Source: a bacterium (GTDB lineage Bacteria; Zixibacteria; MSB-5A5; CAIYYT01). From it: a stretch of DNA of 64,000 nt. The notes beneath the pieces were generated by a model. The model made no database searches. It was not told the origin of the DNA and saw only the letters and a list, made by a program, of their open reading frames with translations. The stretch lies in the NCBI GenBank assembly GCA_016708315.1, contig JADJGC010000011.1, positions 24,282 through 88,281 of the forward strand, in the 5' to 3' direction. The position numbers and the translations under genes are program-made. Below, in pieces: positions 35,228-45,290 of the stretch; position 1 is the stretch's first letter; every line of letters starts with the position of its first letter.

Positions 35228-38175
35228 ATGTCACCCAAGAAACCTACTGTGAAATCGAAGAATAAATCCAAGGCGCCGGCCAAAACCGCAACTTCGAAGA
35301 AGACTATTGCGCCTGTCAAATCCAAGAGTGCTGGAAAGACTGCCAAGGTCAGCAAACAAGTCACAGCTGGCAAAGCAGTGAAAGACCGTAAAGCAACAGA
35401 AGTTACGACTACGAAGGTGCGTGGTATTGGCGTCAGAACCAAGACCAAGGAAGACACCAGAGAGTCAAAGAAGCCGCTACCGCCGTCTGCTGATCTGAAA
35501 TATTGCTACTACTTCGGTGGCGGAAAAGCTGAAGGCACTGCTTCAATGCGCGATCTGCTCGGCGGCAAGGGTGCCAATTTGGCAGAGATGACTAACCTCA
35601 GCATTCCCGTTCCAGCCGGTTTCACAATATCCACTGATGCCTGTCGACTTTTCTATGAATCCAATCTCTCGCTTCCTCGTTGGTTCGAAAAGCACATGAA
35701 AGAGATGATGGATAAGGTCGAGAAGGAGATGGGCGCGAAATTCGGTGATCCCGCAAATCCGCTTCTCGTTTCAGTCCGCTCGGCGCCAAATTCTCAATGC
35801 CCGGTATGATGGACACGATTCTGAATCTGGGACTAAACGACGAGACACTCAAAGGTATCATCAACAAGACTGACAATCCACGCTTCGCCTACGATAACTA
35901 TCGCCGCTTCATTGCAATGTTCGGCAATGTCGTGCTCGGAATCGATAAGGACGAATTTGAGGAGCTGATCGGCAAGAAGAAGAAACAACGCTCGATCAAA
36001 CACGATGCGTCGCTCTCGATCGATGATTTGAAAGAAATTGTCAAATCGTTCAAGAAGCTCGTCGTCGACAAGTCCGGCGAGCCGTTCCCGACCGACCCGT
36101 GGCAGCAATTGCAAATGGCTCGCGATGCTGTGTTCCGCAGTTGGAATTCGCCGCGCGCAATTACCTATCGCGCCAAGTACAATATCCCGGCCGATCTTGG
36201 AACTGCCGTCAATATCCAGGCAATGGTGTTTGGTAATATGGGCGACAGCTCGGCTACCGGCGTTGGTTTCACGAGAAATCCTTCCAATGGCGACAAGGAA
36301 TTCTATGGCGAGTTCCTGGTTAACGCCCAAGGTGAAGACGTTGTCGCTGGTATTCGCACGCCCCAGCCGATTACACAGCTTGAGAAGGTGATGCCGGAAG
36401 CCTACAAACAGCTCAAGAAGATCACCTCCCAGCTTGAGTCACACTATCGCGACGTTCAGGACTTCGAATTCACGATTCAAGAGAAGAAGCTGTACATGCT
36501 TCAGACCCGCAACGGTAAACGCACCGCGCAGGCTGCGGTCAAGATCGCCGTTGACATGGTCAAAGAGAAGTTGATCACTCGCGACGAAGCGTTAATGCGC
36601 ATTACGCCAACCGATCTGGACCAACTCCTGCATCCGCGTATTGATCCCGATTCCAAGATCGAAGTCATTGCTCGCGGATTGGCAGCCTCTCCGGGCGCAG
36701 CCTCCGGTAAAGTCGTATTCCACGCTGACGAAGCTGTACGTTTGGCTGAGAAGGGCGAGAAAACGATTCTGGTGCGTATGGAGACCAATCCAGACGATAT
36801 CGCCGGCATGATCGCCTCCGAGGGTATTCTGACTTCTCGTGGCGGTATGACCTCTCACGCGGCGGTTGTTGCCCGTGGCATGGGTAAACCCTGCGTCGTT
36901 GGCTCCGATGATATTCGCGTCTATGAATCTCGCCGCCAGTTTGCAATCGGCACGCTGGTGATCAAAGATAAGGAAGTTATCACCATCAACGGTACGACCG
37001 GCGAGGTGATGATGGGTGAAGTGCCGACCATTGACCCCGAGCTTTCGGGCGAATTCGGTACCTTCATGCAGTGGGCTGATGAGGTCCGCAAGATTGGTAT
37101 TCGAACCAACGCCGATACACCGCACGATGCCGCTCTTGCGCGCAAGTTTGGCGCTCAAGGTATCGGTCTCTGCCGTACAGAGCACATGTTCTTCGGCAAG
37201 AACCGTCTGCCGCATATCCAAGCAATGATTCTGGCAACTACCCAGGCTGATCGCCAGACGGCACTGGACCGTCTCTTCCCGTTCCAGAAGGCAGATTTCA
37301 AAGGCATCTTCGAGGCGATGGAAGGACTGCCGGTTACCATCCGTACGCTCGATCCCCCGTTGCACGAGTTCCCTGCCCAAGGAAGAAGAAGTCCACAAGC
37401 AGATTGCCGAATTGACCGGCGTGCCGGACAAGGCTGAAGAGATTGAGCGTCTCAAGAAGATTCTCGAGCGCCTGTCACAACTGCACGAACAAAATCCAAT
37501 GATGGGACATCGCGGTTGCCGTCTCGGAATTACCTATCCGGAAATTACCGAGATGCAGGTCAAAGCGATCCTTACTGCCGCAGCCGAGTTGATCAAGGAA
37601 GGGAAGAAAATTCTCCCTGAGATCATGATTCCGCTCGTCGGCAATCGCAGCGAACTTCAAAATCAAAAGAAGTCGTGATGCGCGTCGCCGAACTGGTAAT
37701 CCGCAAACACAAGGTTGAGATACCGTTCCTTGTCGGCACCATGATCGAAATCCCGCGCGCCGCGATGACTGCCGACGAAATCGCGCAGGATGCCGATTTC
37801 TTCAGCTTCGGCACCAACGACTTGACTCAGATGACAATGGGATTCTCTCGCGATGATGCCGGCAAGTTCCTGCGCTTCTATCTCGACAAGGGTATTCTCG
37901 AGAAGGATCCGTTTGTTTCGATTGATCAAGTCGGTGTCGGCGCGCTCGTCAAGATCGCCTTCGAAAAAGGCCGCTCAGTCAAGCCGCATCTCAAAGTCGG
38001 CATTTGCGGCGAACATGGCGGCGATCCCGATTCGATCGGTTTCTGCCATAAGGTCGGACTGAATTATGTGTCCTGCTCACCGTTCCGGGTTCCGATTGCG
38101 CGCCTTGCAGCAGCGCAAGCCGTGATTCTTGAGAAGCAGGGCAGGGAAGCTTCGAAACAGTCCGCGTCGGCGTAA
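35228..38175 (+). CDS. ppdK: Pyruvate, phosphate dikinase with Lys-rich N-terminal extension (frameshifted)
   Basis: PPDK interconverts pyruvate, ATP and phosphate with phosphoenolpyruvate, AMP and pyrophosphate. The enzyme body begins YCYYFGGGKAEGTASMRDLLGGKGANLAEM; the phosphohistidine is in GGMTSHAAVVARGMGKPCV, and the C-terminal PEP domain includes GLCRTEHMFF and FFSFGTNDLTQM. About 85 residues precede the body, mostly Lys, Ala, Ser and Thr (KSKNKSKAPAK-type), absent from ordinary PPDK. The frame breaks three times: a missing G near 35782, an extra C at 37371-37373 and a missing A at 37665-37668. Each correction restores family-conserved sequence (SMPGMMDT, FLPKEEEV, QKEVVMRVA). A central metabolic gene with three run-length errors is best explained by sequencing error. 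Confidence 0.92.
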
Positions 38176-38193
38176 GAGATATTCGTTCTGTAG

Positions 38194-38222
38194 GGCAGGT
38201 CTCCAAAGAGACCTGCCTTTTT
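38194..38222 (+). terminator. Rho-independent terminator after ppdK
   Basis: A 10-bp stem (GGCAGGTCTC at 38194-38203 with its complement at 38208-38217) has a CAAA loop and is followed by five T. Confidence 0.9.
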
Positions 38223-38239
38223 CGTTAGGTAGAGAACTA

Positions 38240-38441
38240 ATGTTCACCTTCCTCCTCTGGCTCATTCTCCTAATCCTCTGCTGGCCCTTGGCTTTGCTCG
38301 CACTCATTCTCTATCCGTTTGTCTGGCTGTTGATGCTGCCATTTCGTCTCCTTTGGAATTGCAGTAGAAGGCGTTTTTGCGCTTCTGAAGGCCATAATAA
38401 TGCTGCCCGCACGGGTTCTATCGGGACCGTCCGCAAAATAA
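38240..38441 (+). CDS. Small conserved-type membrane protein (frameshifted)
   Basis: About 66 residues. It starts MFTFLLWLILLILCWPLAL, then LILYPFVWLLMLPFRLL, and continues after a frame correction as GIAVEGVFALLKAIIMLPARVL, ending at 38441. The correction removes one T from 38352-38354. Small proteins with this Leu/Trp/Pro-rich helix followed by VEGVFALLKAI occur in diverse bacteria with unknown function (from memory). Uncorrected, the frame would run on to 38515 with atypical composition. Confidence 0.55.
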
Positions 38442-38542
38442 ACCGGTGCGTAGAACCGCTATTGATCGCCCCCTTGACGTACACTCCTCATTTTCTTAGA
38501 TTCACCAGCCAATAATGGACTTAACCACAATTTGAGGATACC

Positions 38543-40129
38543 ATGGACAAAAGCGTTTCCCAAAGACTCGCCGACTGGGTCTACAATCTGAAATACGAAG
38601 ACATCCCGCCGCACGTAATTGAATCCGCCAAACGCATTTTGCTTGATGCGATGGCGTGTTGTCTCGGCGGTTATCACTCGCATGACGCCAAAGTCGTGCG
38701 CAAAGTAATTGACGCACTTGGCGGCACACCCGAGTCAACGATTCTCGGTTCAAACAAGAAAACCAACAGCTACAACGCCGCACTGATGAACGCTATCCAG
38801 ACGCGTTCGATGGATTACAATGACATCTATTGGAAGGAAGACCCTTCGCACCCATCCGATATTATCCCCGCTGCAATCGCACTTGGTGAGCGCGAAGGAC
38901 GCAGCGGCAAGGATCTATTGATGGCTATCGTCATTGGCCACGAAATCGAAATGCGTATGTGCGAGTTTGCACATCCGGGCATTCGCGAAAGAGGCTGGCA
39001 CCATGCGACTCTGACGGCATTTGTTTCGCCGCTTTCGGCAGGCAAAATGCTTGGCCTCAACGCCGAACAACTGATGCATGCTATTGCCATCTCCGGTTGC
39101 CGCTCGTTCACTCCCGGAGCAATCGCCGCAGGTAAACTTTCGATGATGAAAAATACTGCCGACCCACTTTCGACGCACGCAGGCGTGATTTCGGCATTGC
39201 TTGCCAAGGAAGGCTACACCGGCACTATCGAGATCTTTGAAGGCAAGGAAGGCTTATACAAAGTTCTCGGCGGCAATTTCGAAACGGAAGTCCTTTTCAA
39301 CGGACTCGGCACCGGCTGGCGCGTACCGGATATCGCTTACAAGGCGTTTCCGACCGAGTACCTCACTCAATCGCCGGTGACCGCAGCCCTTAAGCTCATC
39401 AAAGAGAAGAACGTGACTTGGGATCAAATCGAAGAAGTCACTGTATACACGATACACCGCGCTGTCGATATTCTTGCCGATCCCAGCAAGTATCATCCGA
39501 AAGAAAAAGAAACCGCCGATCATTCGATGCCGTACTGCGTCGGCGCCGCGATTATGGATCGCATGGTTACGCCGCTACAGTTCTTGCCGGAGCGCATCGC
39601 CGACCCGACCTTGATCGACTTTATTCAGAAGATCAAAGTCTTGGCCGATGACGAACTTGAAGCGCGCTTCCCGAAGGTTCAGCCCTCACGCGTTGATCTG
39701 AAACTCAAGTCTGGTGAGATGCTCTCGCAGTCGGTTGATTTCGCGCAGGGTGATCCGCGCGAACCGATGACTGATCAAGACTTGATGGATAAGTTCTACG
39801 GGCTCACCAAGCCTTACATGAATGATGCCCAGCGCGCCAAAATCGTCGCGAATATTCGCAATCTGGAAAACATCAAGAAGATCGATCAATTCGTTGCGAG
39901 TATGGTGATGCCGGGAACTGGTTCTGCCAAACCCGCAAAGAAAGTCAAAGCCGCGTCTAAGGCGAAAGCCAAACCAGCGGCCAAAGCTAAAGCTAAACCG
40001 AAAGCAAAGGTCAAAGCAAAGGCGCCAACGAAGCCTAAGGCAAAGCCTCAGAAGAAAGCCAAAGCCAAGGCGAAACCGACAGTGAAAAAGACGTCAAAGC
40101 CGAAGGCGCGACCGAAGCGTCGCAAGTAA
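38543..40129 (+). CDS. MmgE/PrpD family protein with Lys/Ala-rich C-terminal tail
   Basis: Residues 1-455 form the MmgE/PrpD fold (2-methylcitrate dehydratase and relatives): SVSQRLADWVYNL, AKRILLDAMACCLGGY, the GHEIEMRMCEFAHPG segment and DHSMPYCVGAAIMDRM. Family members act on 2-methylcitrate, cis-aconitate or similar tricarboxylates. The last 65 or so residues are nearly all Lys, Ala and Pro (AKAKPKAKVKAKA-like), ending in KPKARPKRRK. This tail is not part of the family and parallels those on SucD and PPDK. GAGGA precedes the ATG. No propionate-pathway genes are adjacent, so the substrate is open. Confidence 0.85.
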   Translation: MDKSVSQRLADWVYNLKYEDIPPHVIESAKRILLDAMACCLGGYHSHDAKVVRKVIDALGGTPESTILGSNKKTNSYNAALMNAIQTRSMDYNDIYWKEDPSHPSDIIPAAIALGEREGRSGKDLLMAIVIGHEIEMRMCEFAHPGIRERGWHHATLTAFVSPLSAGKMLGLNAEQLMHAIAISGCRSFTPGAIAAGKLSMMKNTADPLSTHAGVISALLAKEGYTGTIEIFEGKEGLYKVLGGNFETEVLFNGLGTGWRVPDIAYKAFPTEYLTQSPVTAALKLIKEKNVTWDQIEEVTVYTIHRAVDILADPSKYHPKEKETADHSMPYCVGAAIMDRMVTPLQFLPERIADPTLIDFIQKIKVLADDELEARFPKVQPSRVDLKLKSGEMLSQSVDFAQGDPREPMTDQDLMDKFYGLTKPYMNDAQRAKIVANIRNLENIKKIDQFVASMVMPGTGSAKPAKKVKAASKAKAKPAAKAKAKPKAKVKAKAPTKPKAKPQKKAKAKAKPTVKKTSKPKARPKRRK

Positions 40130-40167
40130 TTCTCTTTTATTCGGAAGAAATGTTACTGAGCCGCTAA

Positions 40168-40210
40168 CCCCTCTCCCGCCTGCGGCGGGAGAGGGGCAGG
40201 GGTGAGGGCG
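40168..40210. repeat. REP-like palindrome, copy 2
   Basis: The same 13-bp arm and TGC loop as at 22875 (40168-40180 with 40184-40196), followed by CAGGGGTGAGGGCG. Here the spacer before GGTGAGGGCG is only four bases. It lies between two convergent genes. Confidence 0.75.
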
Positions 40211-40213
40211 TCT

Positions 40214-41706
40214 TTACGGCAGCTTCTCTCCAACCACCGTTTTGAGCTTATTTCCCTTGATGAATCTCGTATTTGAATCGGTGCGATTGATGATACCAAG
40301 TACGTCAATCGAAACCGGCGTAGGATACTTCTGCGCAAACTGATCTAACGTCATCGCCTCATTGAGCGTGACAATCTTCAATTTCACGGCTGTACAGCCA
40401 ATGCCTTGGCGTCGGTCAATTTGGCGAAGCTCTTTGTCGAGTTGGTTGCCTCCTGCTCGTTCGCACTCCATCCGGCCTCGGTTCCGTACGCGAGTATCTG
40501 GAATATCTTGCTGTCATAGCTATAAAAATACGCTACTCCGCGCAGCTCGCCACTCTCGGTCGCAACACTGAACTTGCCCCAAGATGCCGGAATTCCATTT
40601 ACGTTTGCTGATTGACGGCCGGTTGCGACGACGCCCTGTTGGCTGAAGAATCCGTTGGCTGCTTCGGTGTGCGAACTTCCTTCGGCAAGAGTCAGCTGTA
40701 TCATCGCATCTTGATTGGCACTAATTCCAACAACACCCTGGACCTGATTCGCAGTGCGCCAGCCTTGCGGAAATTCATAGCGAAACTTGAAATCGGGATG
40801 CAGGAAGAGGCTTTCCTTGAAATAACCATGTCGCGGATTATCGCCGAACACGATTCCGTCAATCACCTCAAGGTATTTCTCCCGATTGACTTCGCTTCCC
40901 GATGCGATGGACATTGTATCAAGTTGCCCAAGAATGTTCTGCGCACGGTTTCCCGGATTTGGATGAGTTGACAACCATTCAGGTACATCGCTTCCGCCGG
41001 CAGCCTGCGTCACACCATCAAGCATTTCCATTACACCGACCAGTTCACGCGGATCCTTGTTGATTCGGCGCATATACCTGAGGCCAAGTGCATCTGCCTC
41101 CGTTTCGTCATCGCGCCCAAACTTCAGGAAAGCAGTCCCAGCCCTGCCTGGCGCATCAGCATATCGCTGCAATCGCGGTTCCAGCAGTGTCGAAACACCG
41201 AGACCAAGTTGAGTAATCTGCGCTGTGCTCATCTGCGTCACTGAATGTTTTCCTGTGACGTGACCGATTTCGTGTCCGACAACTCCGGCCAATTCCGCTT
41301 CGCTATTGAGATGAGCTAAGATTCCACGTGTCACATATATGAATCCGCCGGGCAGGGCAAAGGCGTTTACCGCTGGGTCATCGACGACCTTGAAGCTCCA
41401 AGGCAAATTTGGACGTTCGCCCTGAGCAGCCATTTTCAATCCAAGGTCGCTGACATACTTTTGTAGTGCATCATTGGGATAGAGCCCCATCTGTGCTGAG
41501 ATCTGTTTATCAGCATCCCGGCCAATTGCAATTTCTTGCGACTCACTAATCAGGTTGAATTGCCGCTTGCCGGTCGCAGCGTTAGTGGCACAACCGTTGA
41601 TCATGACTGCAGCGCTTGCCAACAACGCGAGTAGCAGAATCACCAATCCGCATTTCTGGACAGTGCGCATATTCATCGAATAGTCTTTCAAATTCAAAAC
41701 ACTCAT
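40214..41706 (-). CDS. M48-family metalloprotease lipoprotein with C-terminal LysM-like segment (frameshifted)
   Basis: The start at 41706 has GGTGGAGAT just upstream. The N-terminus has a lipoprotein signal with lipobox INGC. The zinc motif VGHEIGHVTGKH (HExxH) is near residue 150, with the third ligand expected in DETEADALGLRYM. Family role: a BepA/YfgC-like envelope protease involved in outer-membrane quality control. The frame breaks near 40387 (one missing G in the gene sense); beyond it the protein continues as VKLKIVTLNEAMTLDQFAQKYP to a stop at 40214, which resembles a short LysM-like or SLH-type domain. Without correction the protein would end in ALAVQP at 40384. Confidence 0.82.
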
Positions 41707-41795
41707 ATCTCCACCACCATGTTTAGTGTAACAGTTTTCGACCCTACAGATTATACGCACCCAACTGCCAAACAACAAGAGCACTCGCCCTAATA

Positions 41796-42995
41796 CTATT
41801 TGCCTGTTTCCGCACCCTCGGTAGGAGCAGGGCTGATATGCGGTGCGTCAAAGGCTGGCGGTGGTATCCGAAGGACAAATCCGGGGATGAGAGTGTTCAC
41901 AAGTGTATAAATAATCAATCCGCCGAAGATTGCCCCGCTAACTTCAAACTTGTCGCGCAAGATTCCGGCAATAACCAGCGTGAAAACCAGCGTCGGAATC
42001 ATTGCAACACCGATTCGCATTCCTCCTGCGATAGATTCCTTGAGCGCTATCTTGCGATGCAATCCAATCCACAACAACCGGACCGGTACCATAACGACAA
42101 GAAAACCGGCACCGGTGATCAAAGCGTTCATCGAGAAATCATCTCGACCAAGGTGCAAACCGGCATTGAAGAAATAAAACGGTACGAACACCGAGGCAAA
42201 CAACTCTACGGCATGCAACATCTGCTCCGATGCCATCGCCGGCAGCTCCTCACGAAATCTTTGAGCCGCTACTCCACATACGAAGGCGCCAACAAGATAG
42301 TAAACTCCCAACTCGCGAGTCACAAATGCGCAAACTACTGCCAACATCAGCAGGAAAGCAAACTCAGATCGAGGTGCATACGGCAACAGCACCTTTGCAA
42401 AGAACTTCAATAGCAGTGGCAGAATTGCGATCAGTAGAACCAGAACTAGCAAGGATACCGAGAAACGAGTTGCACTTGCCGACTGCACTACAGCGAAAAG
42501 GGCCGCCAACGCGATCAACTCAATCGATATCACCTTAGTACGAACCCAGAATCGCTCGCGCTCATCAAGGTGGAGCGCCTTGAGTGAATCGAGAATGAAT
42601 CCTGCTGAGGGCGTCATTAATGCCAGAGCAACGAGTACTGCCGGGCGGATCGCGAGGTCAAAAACCAGCATGGCGCCATAGCTAACTGCAGCGAGTCCGA
42701 TTAAGTGAAAAACAACGTACTGCAGGAGGACCAAAGCGTGTGAACGCAGCTCAGAAAAATTGATCTCTAAACCGGCAAACAAGAATAGGGCAACGATCCC
42801 AAACGTCGCAAGCAGTCCGATTGTATTGTCGTGCGCAAAGAGCGAAAGTCCCACTCCGGCGCCGAGTCCCAGGAACACACAAGTTATTGCTGACGGAAGT
42901 CGAAATCGCTGCAGAAATCGCGGGAGGACAAACAGGGCGAAGAGCAGTACTATGTAGATCAACTCCGAATTCTTAAACTGATCGAGCGATTCCAA
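41796..42995 (-). CDS. Cation/proton antiporter (CPA2/Kef-type membrane domain)
   Basis: About 399 residues with 11-13 hydrophobic helices. LPSAITCVFLGLGAG, VALFLFAGLEINFSEL and the later FFNAGLHLG fit the sodium/hydrogen exchanger family of the CPA2 type. No C-terminal TrkA nucleotide-binding domain is present. TTG at 42995 with AGGAG five bases upstream is preferred over an ATG at 43070, which adds a polar leader. Likely role: monovalent-cation or pH homeostasis. Confidence 0.8.
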   Translation of the reverse strand: MESLDQFKNSELIYIVLLFALFVLPRFLQRFRLPSAITCVFLGLGAGVGLSLFAHDNTIGLLATFGIVALFLFAGLEINFSELRSHALVLLQYVVFHLIGLAAVSYGAMLVFDLAIRPAVLVALALMTPSAGFILDSLKALHLDERERFWVRTKVISIELIALAALFAVVQSASATRFSVSLLVLVLLIAILPLLLKFFAKVLLPYAPRSEFAFLLMLAVVCAFVTRELGVYYLVGAFVCGVAAQRFREELPAMASEQMLHAVELFASVFVPFYFFNAGLHLGRDDFSMNALITGAGFLVVMVPVRLLWIGLHRKIALKESIAGGMRIGVAMIPTLVFTLVIAGILRDKFEVSGAIFGGLIIYTLVNTLIPGFVLRIPPPAFDAPHISPAPTEGAETGK

Positions 42996-43080
42996 TGGCA
43001 CTCCTAAATGGAAACTGTTCCACGCAGATTGTTGGTGAAAGTTATTCGGAAATGAATGAAGAGTCAACAAGAAGGCGAAA

Positions 43081-43734
43081 TCAGAACTCTAAGTCTTCGC
43101 CGATCATAGGCACAAATTTGACCGGCACAATGGACTTGACTGTTTCACCGCCGGCACACTTGACGATCTGAAGCAGCTCCTGACGATCCGAACCGACTGG
43201 TATGATCAGTCTACCGTTGTCTTTGAGTTGCGACGTCAGTTCAGGCGGCAGTTTTGATGGAGCGGCAGTAACAACGATGGCATCAAAGGGAGCTCGTTCG
43301 GGCCACCCGCGTCGACCATCGCCGCATCGGAAGTGAATATTTTCGAATCCCAATCGACTTAGTGTCGCACGCGCTTGCTCGAACAATGGTTCGACTATCT
43401 CGATTGTCGCAACCTCAGCGGCAATACTGGCCAGGACAGCTGTTTGATATCCAGATCCGGTACCAATCTCAAGAACGCGGGATGATGCGTCTATGCGCGC
43501 AAGTTGCGTCATCAGCGCGACAATATACGGTTGCGAAATTGTCTGTTCGAATCCAATAGGCAGAGGATTATCGGTATAGCTTTCTGAGCGATGTTTATCA
43601 GGAACAAATTCGTGCCGTGGCAGGGTTCCCATCGTATCCAACACGGCCTTGTTCACAATGTCGCGCCCGGCCAATTGTTTCTCCAACATCATCTGTCGTT
43701 GGTAGTAAAACGGATCAGTCGATTGCTCGTTCAT
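43081..43734 (-). CDS. pcm: Protein-L-isoaspartate O-methyltransferase
   Basis: 217 residues. It shows the family motifs HEFVPDKHRSESYTDNPLPIG with TISQPYIVALMTQ, then the SAM-binding VLEIGTGSGYQTAVLA and the late GRLIIPVG. The enzyme methylates isoaspartyl residues in damaged proteins so that they can be repaired. It stands alone between an antiporter and the polysaccharide group. Confidence 0.93.
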   Translation of the reverse strand: MNEQSTDPFYYQRQMMLEKQLAGRDIVNKAVLDTMGTLPRHEFVPDKHRSESYTDNPLPIGFEQTISQPYIVALMTQLARIDASSRVLEIGTGSGYQTAVLASIAAEVATIEIVEPLFEQARATLSRLGFENIHFRCGDGRRGWPERAPFDAIVVTAAPSKLPPELTSQLKDNGRLIIPVGSDRQELLQIVKCAGGETVKSIVPVKFVPMIGEDLEF

Positions 43735-43781
43735 CAGCAGCCTTTACAGATTATTGGATGCAATTGCATTATGAAACTAGC

Positions 43782-45290
43782 CTATTTGACTGTACTCGGC
43801 AATGGATTTTGTCTGATGAAGCGAATCATTGCATATCCGAGTGCTATCATGAAGAGATAGTGAAATCCGGGGCGATCGCCGAATGTGCAATACTGGATTG
43901 TCATGCCGAACACACCGGCACAAACTCCGACCAACATTGGGAATGCGGCGAGTGTGCGCGACTTGCGAATTGTACCGATGGCACTCCAGAAGAAGTGAAC
44001 AATGACGCTGCAAAGCACGGCAAAGCCAATTATACCTGTTTCGACCAATGCATTGAGAAACACCGAATGGGCTGAGAGCACAACATCCATTCCAAGTCGG
44101 GCTGCGCCGAATAATCCGTAGTTGCCGATGCCTACACCAAGCAAAGGGTACTGAACAAATGTCGCCCAGAGTGTTTGCAGATAGAGCACGCGCGGATCGG
44201 CGCCGAGCTTCTCGACATCCATTCGCAATTGCATCAGCTCCCAAATATCCAGATCAAATCGAAAATAGCCGAGCGACTTGAGCGCCAGACCTGCTACTGC
44301 GATCACCGCAATTGTCGCCGCCGCTGCTTTCAACATTCGCGCCTTGGAGCAGAAGCAAAACATGAACGCCATGGCTCCTGCAAATGCAATCCATCCTGAA
44401 CGCGACATCGTCAAGAGCAAAGTCGCGAGACTTATCACCACAAGTATCAGGGGCGTCCGAATTCTCCACGACTCAGGCAATTGCTTGCGATATAGAACGA
44501 TCCCGATTGCCAAAGGTAAGAACGAAACCAGGTAATGCGAGAGGTGCAGTGACTCGCGAAATGTCGCTCGCGGTGCAAAATCGGCGATGAAAGCTGAATA
44601 GAATCGAGTCTTTCCGTATTGGTATCCCTGGTCTGCCGCCGCTCCAAATGCGTGCGTGAAGTCCTTACCCGGCAGATCAAGCGCTACGGCGAGCGTCTGC
44701 CAACAACCGATCAATCCCAGTCCAAGCCCAATCCAAAGATAGAGCTTCACAGAAGAAAGAATGTCATCACGAGATCGAATGCGGTTCAATACAACCACGA
44801 AGAACAGAATGTGCACCGCCGTCAGAATCCACTGAATCAGAGGGCGCATTGCCGAGGCTCGCCATGCCATTGCTGAACTTGCGTGAACCTCGGGCGGCGC
44901 TGTGAAGAGACCTACAACCAGTGAAACTGTGCAGATCGCGAAGTATGTTATCAACAGTCGCGATGGTGTCTCTGCAAGACTGACATGTTTGCCGTGGACT
45001 ACATAGGATAGTATCAACAGGCCGAAGAGAACATAGTAGGGCGTGATTGAGAAGCCGGCCTCGACAACAAAGGTTGCTTCAAGCGGAAGTGCCGCTATCA
45101 ACAACATGTACACAGCCTGCTGTTTCGCAATCGCCAGATAAACACCTGCTGCGGCAACAGCGCACCCGGCACCCAAAGTAAGCAATTCGGAAGTGAGAAA
45201 GCGGTCTAGGAGCAAGAAAGAGGCGACGGCAGTCAGCGCTAGTCCGAACAAGAGCAATGCTCGGTTTCGAAGTAGCTCCGGAACTACCAT
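43782..45290 (-). CDS. O-antigen ligase/Wzy-like polymerase family membrane protein
   Basis: About 502 residues with 11-12 helices and a large soluble loop near the C-terminal third. The Wzy_C-type segment RSGWIAFAGAMAFMF and the late VGIGNYGLFG with SAHSVFLNALVETG (conserved His in a periplasmic loop) are typical of O-antigen ligases and polymerases. The start is set at 45290, where ATGGTAG overlaps the stop of the upstream gene; an in-frame ATG at 45392 would overlap it by 109 bases. Role: joining or polymerising surface polysaccharide at the outer face of the inner membrane. Confidence 0.78.
   Translation of the reverse strand: MVVPELLRNRALLLFGLALTAVASFLLLDRFLTSELLTLGAGCAVAAAGVYLAIAKQQAVYMLLIAALPLEATFVVEAGFSITPYYVLFGLLILSYVVHGKHVSLAETPSRLLITYFAICTVSLVVGLFTAPPEVHASSAMAWRASAMRPLIQWILTAVHILFFVVVLNRIRSRDDILSSVKLYLWIGLGLGLIGCWQTLAVALDLPGKDFTHAFGAAADQGYQYGKTRFYSAFIADFAPRATFRESLHLSHYLVSFLPLAIGIVLYRKQLPESWRIRTPLILVVISLATLLLTMSRSGWIAFAGAMAFMFCFCSKARMLKAAAATIAVIAVAGLALKSLGYFRFDLDIWELMQLRMDVEKLGADPRVLYLQTLWATFVQYPLLGVGIGNYGLFGAARLGMDVVLSAHSVFLNALVETGIIGFAVLCSVIVHFFWSAIGTIRKSRTLAAFPMLVGVCAGVFGMTIQYCTFGDRPGFHYLFMIALGYAMIRFIRQNPLPSTVK

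Noticed and set aside
36592..37455. Long minus-strand open frame opposite ppdK
   Set aside because: The plus strand encodes conserved PPDK motifs over the same region; the antisense frame is a codon-bias shadow.
27277..38441. Frame changes considered as programmed ribosomal frameshifting
   Set aside because: Sites differ in base and direction (+1 and -1), occur up to three times in one gene, hit unrelated genes, and lack consistent slippery heptamers with downstream structure.
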